A stretch of DNA of 64,000 bases from Tausonia pullulans (GCA_951802195.1 OX637627.1:620001-684000); one strand, 5' to 3'; positions 44,060-56,131 are shown, numbered from the stretch's first letter. Notes: a model not told the origin generated them from the letters alone. Numbers and translations are program-made.

Positions 44060-46169
44060 GTGAGCGCTCCGATGAACGCGTATATCTACGTCATAACAAT
44101 GGTCTCGAGACGTCGGACGAGTGATTCTGCCTGCAATTACGTCCAGTTTCACCTCTGCCTTTGTGTCAGCCATCGCTCGGCAGTCGTCTTGCACCTAGAC
44201 GAGGGTAGGCATATGCGCGTGAACGTAAATTACAAGGTGTCACCGACCATTCATGGACTCACTTTCCATGAAAGATGAACGTCGGCGGAACCGCGCACTT
44301 TCTAGGAAAGACGCGGCACTCGACAAAGCAACTCTCAAGGGAAACTCGTGCTGTCCAGCAGGAGCAAGGAGAATAGGTCTCTGACTTCTCGCCGATCAGC
44401 AACAGACTGACTACACGATCGATAACATAGTCTGGAAGCCGACTCACTTTTGTATCTGACACAGCTAGCAACGATCAAGATAGTTTCAGTTGTAGAATAA
44501 TGTTGTATGGCTCGACCTGGGGATCACTAGAGAGTCTAAGGATTTGGGCGAAGACTCGATAAGTCAGAGAAACAGATGGCAGTGACAGTTGGGTCTAGAA
44601 AGGCGCCAGCGGCGACTGAGGGAAGATGCCTTCCGAGTACTAGATAACTGGGGCAAATTTCATCGTAAGTGAAAATCGAGTAAAGCTTTCAGGCTTCTCT
44701 AGGGCACCATGCGATGCTACTTCGTAGTCCAAAACAGTCGAGAGCAGTCGGTGAATGGGCGTAAACGGCGATCTCTCGCGGCGACGTGGCCACTTCAGCC
44801 TGCCCGCCTCAAATCCTATGCCAGTTCCCACCCACAACAAGGGCGATCCAGCCTCCAGCTGATCTCCCGCTGATGGTCAAGTCGAGCCGTCAACGCGGTC
44901 GCTTATGGCGGCGAGGAACGCACCGAACTCGACGAACACAATAGTCGCTGCGGAGTTGGCAGAGATGCCTGGTTAGCGGGTCTGAGGAGCCAGTCTGGTC
45001 AAAAGGAAATAGAGGGAAACTAATTTTGACACATCTGAATTGAGAATCAAGTTCCCCTGGTGATCGGCACCGACGATGCCGAGATCAAGCTCGAGTGCCT
45101 TGACTAGATGAGGGAGAGAGCGGAGCTCCAGCCTGTGCCCTAAGGTGACGAAAGAGAGCATTGTTTAAATTAGAGCAATCAGGTTGACCAAATTATCCTA
45201 TCCCACTCACCTGGAGGGGCCCTTCTCCGTGGAATCACATCAAAAGCGGCCCCTGGTTATTTGCCTTCGCGAGGGGCGGGCGGACACATCGAGGGACATG
45301 TCGACGCCTTGGGCCTTCGAAGAGACGAGCTTTTCGGGCTTGAGACCGGACATAGTCATGGCTTGTAATTCGTTGGAATCCAGATGGACTTTGTAGGTTG
45401 AGCTGACGCTTGCTTCTCGAAGTCGAATGAAGCGGGCGGCCGCGATGGACCGGCATGCACCCCTCACCGCTCCTTGCGATCTTTGTCCTCACGAGTAGAT
45501 CCTGAAGGCGTCTGCCTGAGTAGGAGAGGTGCACGGGCGGAGAAGCTCTCATGAACCTCTCACACCAGAAGATCGGTGAGCCAAATGAGCGCCGACGCGC
45601 GCGCACCCAGTTCGCGGCCTGATAAATGCCGTGATGCCACAAGATGTTCTCACGAGCCTGGTTCACCAAAGACATCCTCTACGGCTTGCGTCGCCACCTA
45701 CGGATACGCAACGGTTGTCCCTCCGGCGAGCGCGTTGAGTGCACCGATGAGCGACCCTCTCCCGTTCCCTTCTTCCTACCTTCCACATCGAAAGTGGAAC
45801 AATTCTTATCACTCAGGCCCCCTCCCTTCTCCAGAACTTTGTGCGCAAAGACCCTCTCCTTCCCATTCCCCGTGCATGCCCGCTCGTCAATTATTCCAGC
45901 TGAAAGTCCAGGCGCCGGCCGATGACGATAACAGCGCTCTAGTGACCGTGGGAGGCGACGCTCTCAAGAGCCTCCTTCTCGAGTTGCTCGTACGACTTGA
46001 TCCGCTGCCGACGGAGAAGCTCACACGTGAGAGCGTTGTCGTTGTCACTGAAGAACGGGGGAGGGACGACACAAGAGGGGGTGGAGCGGTCAGCGCGTCT
46101 TTCTCGGCCGGTCCGCGTCGCCGGGCGGGCGAAGGGACGAGTAGAAGAGCGTCGAGCTCGAAGGGGTCC
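44060..46169. other. gene-poor region with unassigned exon-like segments
   Basis: No reading frame in these 2.1 kb belongs to a family I know with confidence. The base composition is less GC-rich than in neighbouring genes. Isolated splice-like signals occur on the minus strand (see the entry at 44890-45250). A minus-strand frame near 45705-45765 reads SLIGALNALAGGTTVAYP and ends at a GTAGGT donor, but has no partner exons that I can defend. Confidence 0.35.
44890..45250 (-). CDS. possible spliced minus-strand gene, function unknown
   Basis: Three segments look like exons joined by good splice sites. The first ends at GTGAGT (exon end 45211) with AAFDVIPRRRAPP in one frame. The second starts after ccttag (exon start 45139) and reads GHRLELRSLPHLVKALELDL then GIVGADHQGNLILNSD. 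The third starts after gctaaccag (about 44970) and reads ISANSATIVFVEFGAFLAAI then SDR. The order, an IVGADHQGNLI-type strand followed by a helix, loosely recalls the roadblock/LC7 fold of small scaffold proteins, but this is a guess from a short stretch. Start, stop and any further exons are unknown, so it could be a pseudogene. Confidence 0.3.
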
Positions 46170-46645
46170 TCACAAGCGCCGAAGGTACTTCCACCACTCG
46201 TAGCCCGCGTATCCACCGAGCCCCGTCGCGATCCAGTGTCCTCGCCAGTACTTCTCGCCCTCTGTATAAGCCGAAGGAAGGTGGGTGGGGGGGAGAAGGG
46301 GGCAGGGTGGGATGCGTGAAAGCGACAGCGTGGCCAGGTCAGCGCGAGGGCACCGTCGGGTTGCGCCCCGGTCTGCCAACGAGAAGAGCGACCAGACTCA
46401 CGACCGAAGGGAACCATCGGCCACCGTCCGATGGAGCGTCCGAAGCATTGAATGAAGAAGCCGACACACATGCCGCCAATGACCTTGGCCTGGACGGTCC
46501 CGAAGAACTGCCAATGTCCTTTGGCAAGTTCATTGAGCGAGTGCGGGTACCAATGATTGCCCTCCTTCGGGGGCGGCAGCGTGTTGATCGGGAACGGGTT
46601 GGCCTCTCCTGGGAACGGAGTGGTAAAAGGGACACCTTTAGACAT
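46170..46645 (-). CDS. small predicted membrane protein, 111 aa, family not recognised
   Basis: Two exons, complement(46170-46261, 46402-46645), give 111 codons with matching phase. It begins MSKGVPFTTPFPGEANPFPI, then KEGNHWYPHSLNELAKGHWQ. One hydrophobic helix follows (KVIGGMCVGFFIQCFG), and the C-terminus is rich in Trp, Tyr and Gly (YWRGHWIATGLGGYAGYEWW, then KYLRRL). The size, single helix, aromatic richness and lack of a secretory signal suggest a small inner-mitochondrial-membrane or complex subunit, but I cannot name it. The clean splice sites (GTGAGT donor, tatacag acceptor) and the folded-looking composition argue for a real gene. Confidence 0.65.
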
Positions 46646-47903
46646 GGTGGGCGAATGAGCAAGGTGAGAGACGAGCGACGGTCGGAGGCCAAGAACACCT
46701 GCTTCAGATGACAAGAAGAGAAGCAGGAGGAGGGAACTCGCGCCGACCTCCGGGTAGCTTGGCGACCACGGTTGACGACCATCTTTCAGCTTTCTTCCGA
46801 CGTTGGGTGGGGCATTCAGAGAGCAGTAATCCTGTCTCTGAACAACTAGACGTTTGAAGGCGATTTAGAATTCCTGGGCCCCGGAGACGGTGTTCTAGCA
46901 TTATTGTGGCATCATCATAACACATCCCCAAATCAGCCCTCGTCTCTTCACACGACTCTGAAGCATGATTCGTCAGTGCCAAATCAAGCCCGATCTGGTT
47001 CTCTTTCTCTTTCTCGCGAGCACCTCACAATAGATCTTGCTTGTCAGGCCCGTGGCCGACGCGAACCAGAATGATATCTGACGAACGTTACCGGACCCCC
47101 AAAATTGGAGCCTGAGTAGTTTCTGCTTGTCCTCCATTTACACCGTCGCCAGGTCTTGACATCCCACTACGGATGTTTCGCGCTCAAAAACATGCATATT
47201 TGACTCTCCAGCCAGCACGGGCGACACAACGAAGTCGAAGGCGGGCCTGAAGGAAGATAAGATATTCGCGAGATCACCAGAACATCTAGGGTTTGTCCGG
47301 TTTGTCACCGACGCAAACTTGCGCTCCAGACCTGTGGCAAAACCTACTCTGTGCTCTGGCTCTTCCAAGTAAAGCAATACCGGCGTGTGTCAGAACATGC
47401 GGGACTTGCGATAAAATGAGGCCCAGTTTATATTGATCATCCGCGTGCATGTCACCCGCGCGCGTCGCCAGTAATATTAAGTGGGCAGCGTTGCCACACT
47501 GTCAGTGCAAATGACGAGCCTCAACAGTTGATCTTTCCGACGTCGTAAGTGACCGCTGCGGCGGGGCGTGAATCCGCGGGAGGGAAAAGAGAGGGGTCCG
47601 TCGGTCGGGAGGTCTCGCATCGAATCCAGCGACGGACTTCTCCCTTCCGGCCAGCTTCCAGCGTCTTCCTGGCCTTCTTCCTAGACCTGCAAACGACAGG
47701 CTCAACTCTCCTTCCTTCTCCTTTCCTCAACCCTCACCAGATCGCCCGAGTCTCTCCTAAGGTCCCTCCGCTCGACCTCGTCTCCATTTCTGCGGCCAGC
47801 GCGCCTCTCTCCTCCCCCAGCGATACATCACAGTCCCCCCCTCCCCCTTGCTGCCGCGCACCGCCGTGTCCTCGACCGACAAAACACTCTTTCCGCGCCC
47901 ATT
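46646..47903. other. intergenic region upstream of the GMC oxidoreductase
   Basis: These 1.26 kb separate divergent genes. From 46,780 to 47,480 the composition is close to even and no frame looks coding. From about 47,690 to the start codon the top strand is pyrimidine-rich (leader-like). I see no TATA box near the start. Confidence 0.35.
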
Positions 47904-50900
47904 ATGCTGGCGTTCGCATCTTCTTCACTCGTCGTCCTCCCCCTCTCCCTTCTCGCCACCGTCCTGGCGACGGCCTCGCCCGCTAGCGCCCAGAACCCCA
48001 GTACGTCGTCGCCTTCCCCTGGGGAGACGAGAACTTCAAACTGTCGGCTTTTGCCGCAGGTGCCGAGGACGGACGAGGACGCGCCGCGTGCTAAATCAGG
48101 CGTGTCCCTTACCTTTTCCTGGTGTACATGTGCACTCTGCCTCCCTTGCTCGCTCATCCATCACCAGTCCGGACACAATTCCAGCGGTCACTCACGACGA
48201 CCGTCAGCGACGTCAACGGCCAAACGTTTGACTTCGTCATTGCTGGGTGCGTGGGTGAATGTATCGGACGAAAGCCTGGATTCGGGGGCCGACAGCCATG
48301 CGCTCGCGAAGTCGCCAAGCGGTTTCGGATCCCGGCCCACACATCATGGGCTTTAGCTGACTTCCTCACGTATTCCATATCTTTCTCTCCCCCCTCTTTC
48401 TCCTTGCTCCCATAACCTTGTCTGCTCTCCCTCCGTCGATCCGCCGTCATGTCGTCCTCGGGCCGCTTGCACGTCATTGGCTTGCTGGGTCACTGCCACA
48501 TTGCGAACTATGGTCCTCTGTGCCTCCCTTCTCCTGTCCTTCCCCACACTCCCTCGGCCGGAACCGTCCGTCTGTCACTCTCAGAGGAGGAACCGCTGGT
48601 CTCGCTCTCGCCGCCCGTCTCTCCGAGTGGAGCAACCAGACGGTCTGTGTGATCGAGGCAGGAGGCACGGGCTCCGACGTCACGGATCAAGTGAGGAACC
48701 AGCTCTATTCTGCGCCGCAATCCATTCATCCGCGTCGAAGAGCTCACTCATTGGGCAACTCTTTTTGCAGATCAATATCCCGGGCTATTCTTACCTTAAC
48801 GGTCTCACCGGCAAGGCTCAGGACTGGGCGTATAAAACGACTCCGCAAAACGATGCCGTGTGTCCGCTTTGAGACTACGTGCAAGTCGAATCTTGCGCTT
48901 ACCTCCGTCCTTCTTCCCAGAACAACTCAGTCAAATCTTGGCCAAGAGGCAAGGTCCTCGGCGGCAGTGGCTCAACGAACGGAATGTTTTGGGTCCGCGC
49001 TTCCACGGAAGAGTACGATGCGTGAGTGATGTCCTGCCGCGGCGCTCTCGACGAGACCCAGGGGTAGCTCATTGCAGCCTGGCTCTTCTCAGCTGGAACA
49101 CTCTCAACACGGATACCGGGGCCGAGGACTGGGGAGGAGAGCAGATGATGAAGTACATCAACAAGGTGAGAGGTCTTCGTGCCTCGTTGAACGCGACCGT
49201 AAAAGCCTGCACTCACCCCCAATCAACCTTCCACCGCGCCGCAGGCCGAGAAGTTCACCATGCCGCGAGATGACCAGATCAAGACATTCGGTATGGTAGG
49301 CAACGCCTCGGTCCACGGTTCCTCTGGCCCCATCCAGGCTTCCTACTGCGCATACATTTATGACGCGGGTGAGCGTTCTCACTGCTGCGCACGTTTAACA
49401 CGCGGGACTCCATCTGACGATGAGTATCTTTTGCGCACTTTCACGCAGTCAAGAACTGGGTTTGTCTATTCCTGTGTTGGGTCTCTTTGACAAATCACTG
49501 ATGAACCCTGGCTTTTGCTGGCATTTTCGCAGATCCCCGCCTGGGTTCGTTCCTTCTTTTGAGTCTCATTCTTCGACCGACTCTGATGTTTGCAATCTTT
49601 CAATCTCGCAGACTGCTCTTGGCTTCCCTAACATCGATGGACACAGCGGCAAGAAGCGCGGTGTCACCATCACCCCTTCCATCATCAACCCTGCCAACTC
49701 ATCGCGGTCCAACTCTCTAGCTGGCTACATTGTCCCTAACGATTACCGCCCCAACCTCGTCATCCTCACGTGAGTGACCGCTCTTCGGTTTCATCAATGC
49801 CAGTCAACTGAGTCTCATAAAATGTCATCTCTCTCAGCGGCTACCAGGTGACGAAGGTCAACTGGAACTCCACCACCCAGGGCGAGGCTGTCGCAGGCGG
49901 TCTGGCCTTCTCTGCCGGCGACGGTCAAACTGTCTATAATGTCAAGGCTGCCCGCGAAGTCATCTTGTCGTGCGTATTTCTCTTCAAGCGCCGCTATTGG
50001 CGACACATTTGAACTCACCTCTATCGTCACAGCGGAGGTACTGTCGGCTCGCCTCAGCTCCTCCAACTTTCTGGTGTTGGTCCGGCTAAGACCTTGAGTG
50101 GCCTCGGTATCACCGTGGTGTCGGATCTCCCTGTCGGCTACAATGTCCAGGACCACATTTCGGTTGCGGTCGGCTACAACGTCGCGTGAGTCGCCGTTCC
50201 CCTTGCATATTATTCTTTGCACGCTGACGAAAGCCCTGCATTTGCGATCAGTTCTGGCATCGAGGTCTGGGGAGAGCTCATCGATCCAGCCACTGCTGCT
50301 GCAGCGCTCACCAAGTACAAGGCCGGCGACTACGACAACTCGCAGTGGTCGTACGTCAATGAAGCTATCGGATGTCAGTACTGGGCGTAAAATTCGTCTG
50401 CTGGGTGTCCGCTGAACGACCCACTCGCTTAGACCCATCTATGGCCGACATTGACTCGGACTATGCCACGTACGCCTCGACTGCGGCTGCTGCCCTCAAC
50501 GATAACATCGCCGACATGACGACGTGGCAGTACGTGTGGTGACCAGCTGAGCTCGTCTCGTAACATGGCCTGTAACTGATGCGGAGAGCCACTTTCAGAA
50601 CTCTGCCCGCAAATGTCGCCGCTGGACTCAAGGCGCAGTATGCCATTACCAACAACTGGCTATCCAAGGATGTTGGGCAGCTTGAGATTATCTTGACAAT
50701 GCTGAGCGGAACTTCCGGAGCTGGGATTCAGGCTGCACTTCAGCACCCGTATTCGCGCGGCACCATTCTCATCAACTCAACGAATGCCTTCGATTATCCG
50801 GCCATCGACCCTGGCTACTTTGGCATGGGCTACGACATCGACATCCTCAACAAGGGTGTTGAGTTTGCTCGCAAGCTGGGGGGCACCGCACCTCTCAGCG

Positions 50901-52251
50901 ACATGCTTTTGACCGAGACTACTCCTGGCACGACCGTTACGGGTGACGCCCTCAACAACTGGATCCGCACCAGCTCTGGAACTGTCGGTCCTCCATCTTC
51001 CCTCTTCCCATATTGTTGACACAAGACAGCGTGCTGATGGCAATCGCGGTCGGTGTAGGAGTACCACCCTCTCGGCTCGTGCTCGATGCTTCCTCAAGCC
51101 AGCGGAGGAGTTGTCGACACCAAGCTTTTGGTCTACGGCACCAGTAATCTCCGCGTCGTCGACGCTTCGATCATTCCCCTTCAGCTTTCGGCCCATCTCA
51201 TGGTGCGCACGTCGCTTTGTGGTTCGACTCTAATGATCAGCCTCTGATCTCGGCTTACTCTTTTTCCTGCTTCTACCAGGCCACTGCCTACGGTATCGCT
51301 GAAAAGGGAGCTGACATCATAAAGGCAGCCAACGCCGCTGTCATTAAACCAGCGTCGTCCTCGGTCGTGGTTGCCTCATCGACCAAGGCTGCCTCAAAGG
51401 TGTCCGCCTCGGCGTCCGCTTCGGCGACCCCCTCGGGCGGCATCAGCGCTGGCGTTGTCAGCGATGCCACGAGCTCGGGCATGAGCACGTCAACGCGGAA
51501 CACGGTCATTGGGGTGGTCGTTGGAGTCGCTGGGGCTGCTCTCGTTGGAATTGTATGAGCCGATTTTGCTTAGACTAGACGCCTTCGATACCTGTCGCAC
51601 ATCATTGGGGTACTGATCTGTGTCCCAACTCCCCTTGTCCCCTGAAGATCGCATTTATCCTTGCTCGTCGTCGCCGCGCGGATCAGCAACGTGCTGCTGC
51701 TCGGTCCTATTACGCTTCGTCGCCTGAAGATGATGCGTGGGAGAGTGGTCAGTGCCATTAGCGCCTCCTGCCTTTGTCCCTTGCATCTCCTATTTCCACA
51801 TCAGACTTCTGACACGATGATGTCAATCCTCGACCAAGACCACCACACAGGCTATGCCAAGGAGACCACTGCCGCCGGCGCCGCTGCCGGGGGTGGTTCT
51901 TACGCCATGGCTCCATCGCACTCAACTTCGGATCTCGGTCTTCCACCACCGCCAACCGTCCTCCCGGCGCACTCCCGTTCCATGTCGGTTGCCAGCTACG
52001 ATACAGCCGAGATGAGCGGGGCCGCGCCGATGGAAGGTTCCACGGGCGGATGGTACCAGGTGGGTCGCCTGCCTCCCCGTTTGGTCTGCGTGCGGCACTG
52101 ACTTATGTCGACTCCGAACTTTCAGCCCGACATGGGCGCACCCTACCAGGATGACCACAGCCATGGGATGAGCCGTTCGCCCTCTCCGGCGGCTCAAAGT
52201 CATCTCTACCCCGACTCGAACGCGCTGAGGCCGCAGCATTACCACCAGTAG
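47904..52251 (+). CDS. GMC-family FAD oxidoreductase with C-terminal membrane anchor and cytosolic tail
   Basis: Twenty exons, all in phase, give 862 codons. A signal peptide ([20 protein letters not shown]) opens the protein. The FAD-binding motif is [20 protein letters not shown] with EAGG after it; the GMC signatures [20 protein letters not shown] and [20 protein letters not shown] follow. The active-site histidine is in [10 protein letters not shown] and the second one in [17 protein letters not shown], so catalysis should be intact. This class covers aryl-alcohol, glucose and related oxidases that make hydrogen peroxide, or dehydrogenases; the substrate is not readable. After the normal C-terminus come about 55 Ser/Ala-rich residues, one membrane helix ([18 protein letters not shown], then [10 protein letters not shown]) and a tail of about 115 residues rich in Pro, Ser and His. 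Exons of 11 nt (49449-49459) and 12 nt (49533-49544) encode VKNW and IPAW. Confidence 0.92.
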
Positions 52252-53170
52252 ATGATGAATCTGCTCTGAACCTTCATTTCCCTAGCTCCTTCCCTAGGAT
52301 CCCATTCATTCCTCTCATCCCTGCGACTTCACATATCTTGTACTCGGCCCATTCACTCGTTCAATGACGCTCCATCACGTCTTGTCTCTCGTTTTCACCA
52401 CTCCTAGATATCTTCCTTTACTCGCTCATGGACGCTTTCGCGATATTGCGAACCTCATTCATCCTCCTTCCCCACTCACTTCTTGCCCGCGCGCGAAGCG
52501 ATGCAAGGCATCGTCGATACGATTTCAGCGGGCATCTCATCAGCACGGACAGCCACAGTCACACCGGTGTTCTCGCATTTTCGCCCGTCGCGTATTCCTT
52601 GGTGGCCTCCTCAGCCACTTTTTCCAATCCTGCATCATCGACCCTTGATCAGCGTGCGTCCGATACAATGACAATTGCGGAGAACAGCGAAACAGTGAGG
52701 TCCGCGTTGCATTCAACTGGGGGATCCTCTCTTCCTTCCTCGGTATCTTTTTCTCGCTCGTCGTAATCCTTCTTATTGTGCCTCACCAGCCGACTAAGTG
52801 CGGACTCGCTAAGGCGCCCTTTCTCTTCTACTCCTCAACGTATTTGTGGGAAGAGGGAGGTCGATAGAGGTGATGGGTGGCTCGGTTAAGGTCGCAAGAA
52901 TCATGCACACCAGTCATCAACCGCTCTTCCCCCGCGCGAGACGGCCTCCGGCCTCCGTGCCGAATCTCGGCAAGCGGCTCCTGAAGTGCGTGCCATTCGC
53001 TCGCTTGCCAGCGAGTTACTCAGCCTCATCAGTCACCGGAGCAGTCATGCGTCTTACATGGATTCATTGACCCGTTTTAGCTAGCGTCCCAAGTCGTCGT
53101 CCTTTTCAAGGGATCACACAACTTTCATCATTTCCGCCCTAACCATCATTCTCCTTTGTCCGCCTTCGCC
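52252..53170. other. spacer between GMC oxidoreductase and MFS transporter
   Basis: This 919-nt gap lies between tandem plus-strand genes. It contains a CT-rich leader-like stretch near 52,250-52,500 and short frames with no family resemblance. The promoter of the transporter must lie here; no clear element is seen. Confidence 0.35.
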
Positions 53171-56057
53171 ATGTCCCTCCACTCCAACTCTGACACGACG
53201 CTCGGTCGAGTCGAGAACCCGTCCCAGTACACGCTCAAGCGCCGTCCTTGGCGCCTCAGATCAACCTCCTTCTCCGCGATTCTCGAGCACCCTTACAGCC
53301 GAGGCGATGGAAGTGCCGAGAGCCCGTTTATTATCGAGTGGCTCCCCCAGGACCACGAGAACCCACAGACATTTTCGATGGTGTACAAGGTGTGTGTGGA
53401 GAGGCAGGAACGTAAAGTGTGGAGGGAGGGAGGGGACAACGCAGTTGTTTCCCCAGGATCGAGGAGACCGCGCACGCTACCGTCTGGATTATGCGGGAGT
53501 TTCGCCGGCCAACTCCGGCGGCACGAGACACCGACCGGCGGGCAAGGGCTGACCATCGACATCTTACTGTTCATAGTGGTGCGTCACGATGTTGGTCGCC
53601 ACCGCCACGCTGGCCGTCGCCCTGGCTTCCAGTGCCTTCAGTGGAGCAGCCAAGTCGGTCATCACGGAGTTTGGGGTCTCCCGAGAGGTGGGGCCTTGCC
53701 CGACCGCCTTCACGCGCGTGTAGTCCCCGCTGACCATGTTTTGAGTTACCATGTCAGGTTTTCACGTTAGGTATCTCTCTCTTTGTCCTGGGATTCGCAA
53801 TTGGCCCGCTCTTTTGGGCTCCAATGTCAGTATGACCGCTTCAAAGCTGCCATTCAAGTAACCTTTCGGGTCGGGTAGATGAACTGAGGGTGTTTCTTCT
53901 TTCTTGCCAGGTCCGAGATCTACGGCCGCCGTCTCACTTTCATTATCAGCTACAGCTTCTTCACTCTTTTCAACAGCGTCGCTTGCGCTTCACAAAACAG
54001 TGCGCATGCCGTATTACGAAAGGACGACAAAGCGGCGGTTCTGACTCTTCCCTTTGTCCAGTCCAATCTCTCCTCATCTTCCGCTTCCTCGCCGGTGCTT
54101 TCGGCTCCTCTCCTCTCACCAATGCTGGTGGTACCGTCGCCGATGTCTTTGATGCCAAGACGCGTGGGCTCGGCATGGCAGGTGGGTGCTAATCGTCTTG
54201 AGCTCGCATGCCAGTCTCTGACGCTCTCTCTGCTTGCCTCAGTCTTTGCTGCTGCCCCTTTCCTTGGTGAATGCCTTGTCTAACAGATTACGATTATCCT
54301 TCTGATCCTGTTCGTCTTGACCCCTTTCAGGCCCGGCACTTGGTCCTATCGCCGGCGGTTTCCTCGGCGATGCTGCTGGATGGCGTTGGGTTGAGGGTCT
54401 CCTCGGCATCTTCGCCGGCCTCCTCACCATCATCGGAGCTCTTTTTGTTCCTGTCGGTTCCAGTATTACTCCTCCCGGGAGATGCGATAATATCTAACAT
54501 GCGTCGCTCGAACAGGAAACCTACGCGCCTACGATCCTCCGCAAGCGAGCAGCCCGCCTCTCTCGCGTTCGTCCTCCATCTTTCGAGCCCGCTTAAGTTG
54601 TCTGGCGCTGATGCAGCCCTTCACGTAAACAACAGGCCACTGGAAAGAAGTATCGCGCACCGATGGACGCCAAGGCTCCTCCCGTCGTCAGCAATCTCTT
54701 CAAAGTCGCCCTCACCCGCCCCTGGATCCTGCTCTTCAAAGAGCCGATCGTCATGGTCATTTCGATTTACATGAGTATCGTCTACGGTACTCTTTACATG
54801 CTCTTTGGAGCCTTCCCGTGAGCACCGTCTACTGTGCTGTCGTCATCTGTGCCTCTCTGACTCAACGACACCCCTTCCTCTTCAGGATCGTCTTCCAGCA
54901 ACAACGCGGCTGGAATGCTGGTGTCGGCGGCCTTCCCTTCCTTGGTGTCCTTGTGGGCATGCTCATTGGCGTATCTTTTGTCGTCTTTTACGAAAACCCG
55001 CGTTATATCAGGGTCACAGCCGAGTGCGGTAATCTCAGACCTCACCGTTGCGTGCTGCATCTGGCTGATACTGTCGTATCGCGCGTTTGTCAGGCACAAA
55101 GGGCGCGCTCCTCCCGAGGCTCGTCTTCCGAGCGCTATTACTGGCGGTGTTCTCCTTATCATCGGCCTTGGGTGGTTCAGCGGCACATGCGGTCCCAACA
55201 TCCACTGGATTCTGCCCGTCTTGGCCGGCGTGAGTCGTCAATGGGCGCATATTAAGCTGTATATCTCCGACGCTCATGTTTTCCATCTACCTCATTCAGG
55301 CCCCCTTTGGTGGAGGCATGGTCCTGGTGTTCCTCTCGTAAGTTTGTGTGTGTGCTCAGGAGAGGGTGGTGGCGCGCGGGAATCTGACTAAACACCGCTG
55401 CCTCATTATGCTGCTTCCGTCCGAATCATCGCAATAGTCTCATGAATTACCTTATCGACTCTTACGTCATCTACGCCGCGTCTGTTCTGGCGGCCAACTC
55501 AGTTTTGCGATCTCTGTTCGGTGCCGCGTTCCCTCTGTGTGTACTCCTGGATTCCTCGATCACTGTCTACTTCATCCACGGCGATCCCAAACTCATTTCG
55601 TATCAAAATTTTCATAGCTTCACATCGCAAATGTATTCAGCTTTGGGGGTTAATTGGGCTTCAGCCATTCCCACCTTTCTGTCTCTTGCTTTGCTTCCTT
55701 TCCCGTACGTTCCTTCCTTGCTGCGCCTTCATCTCGCGCAACACTCACCCTGTTCTTTATCTCGACCGATTACGCTCCGTTTAAAGCATACTCTTCTACA
55801 AGTACGGTCACGTCGTCCGCGCTCGGTGCAAGTACGCCTCTGAAGCTGCTGCTGCTCTCGAGGCCATGATGGGCGGCGTCAGCTCGAACAAGTCGCCGGA
55901 GGGAAGGGCGGCCTCCGATGCAGGTCAGGGCGACGAGGTACTGATGGCTGCCAGCGAGGAGCTGGAGCCACAATGGGATGACCGCCAGCAGGACGCGGAG
56001 AAGCGACGGGATAACGAGAGTGGACCCAAGTTGATGAGCAGGGAGGCAAGCCGTTGA
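53171..56057 (+). CDS. MFS transporter, DHA1 drug/polyamine:H+ antiporter type
   Basis: The spliced frame starts [20 protein letters not shown], with a hydrophilic N-terminus of about 75 residues ([16 protein letters not shown]), then twelve predicted membrane helices. The first helix follows the intron after VYK and reads [20 protein letters not shown]. Family motifs are visible: motif A in [18 protein letters not shown], the DHA1 run [20 protein letters not shown], and motif C in [21 protein letters not shown] central cytosolic loop ([16 protein letters not shown]) separates the halves. Helices 10-12 include [20 protein letters not shown] and FPYILYKYG. The C-terminal tail is acidic, Glu-rich and ends LMSREASR. 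Relatives such as Tpo1 and Flr1 export polyamines, fluconazole or cycloheximide across the plasma membrane; the substrate here is unknown. Exon borders inside are approximate. Confidence 0.92.
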
Positions 56058-56125
56058 TTCCATCCTTTCTTGTTGCCTTTTTGGAGCCACCTCTATCTTT
56101 CTCAATCCTATAGATAAAACCTTTC

Positions 56126-56131
56126 AATAAA
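56126..56131 (+). terminator. AATAAA poly(A) signal of the MFS gene
   Basis: AATAAA lies 69 nt after the transporter stop codon and only 33 nt before the stop codon of the convergent MET22 gene, so the two transcripts very likely overlap at their 3' ends. Confidence 0.6.
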
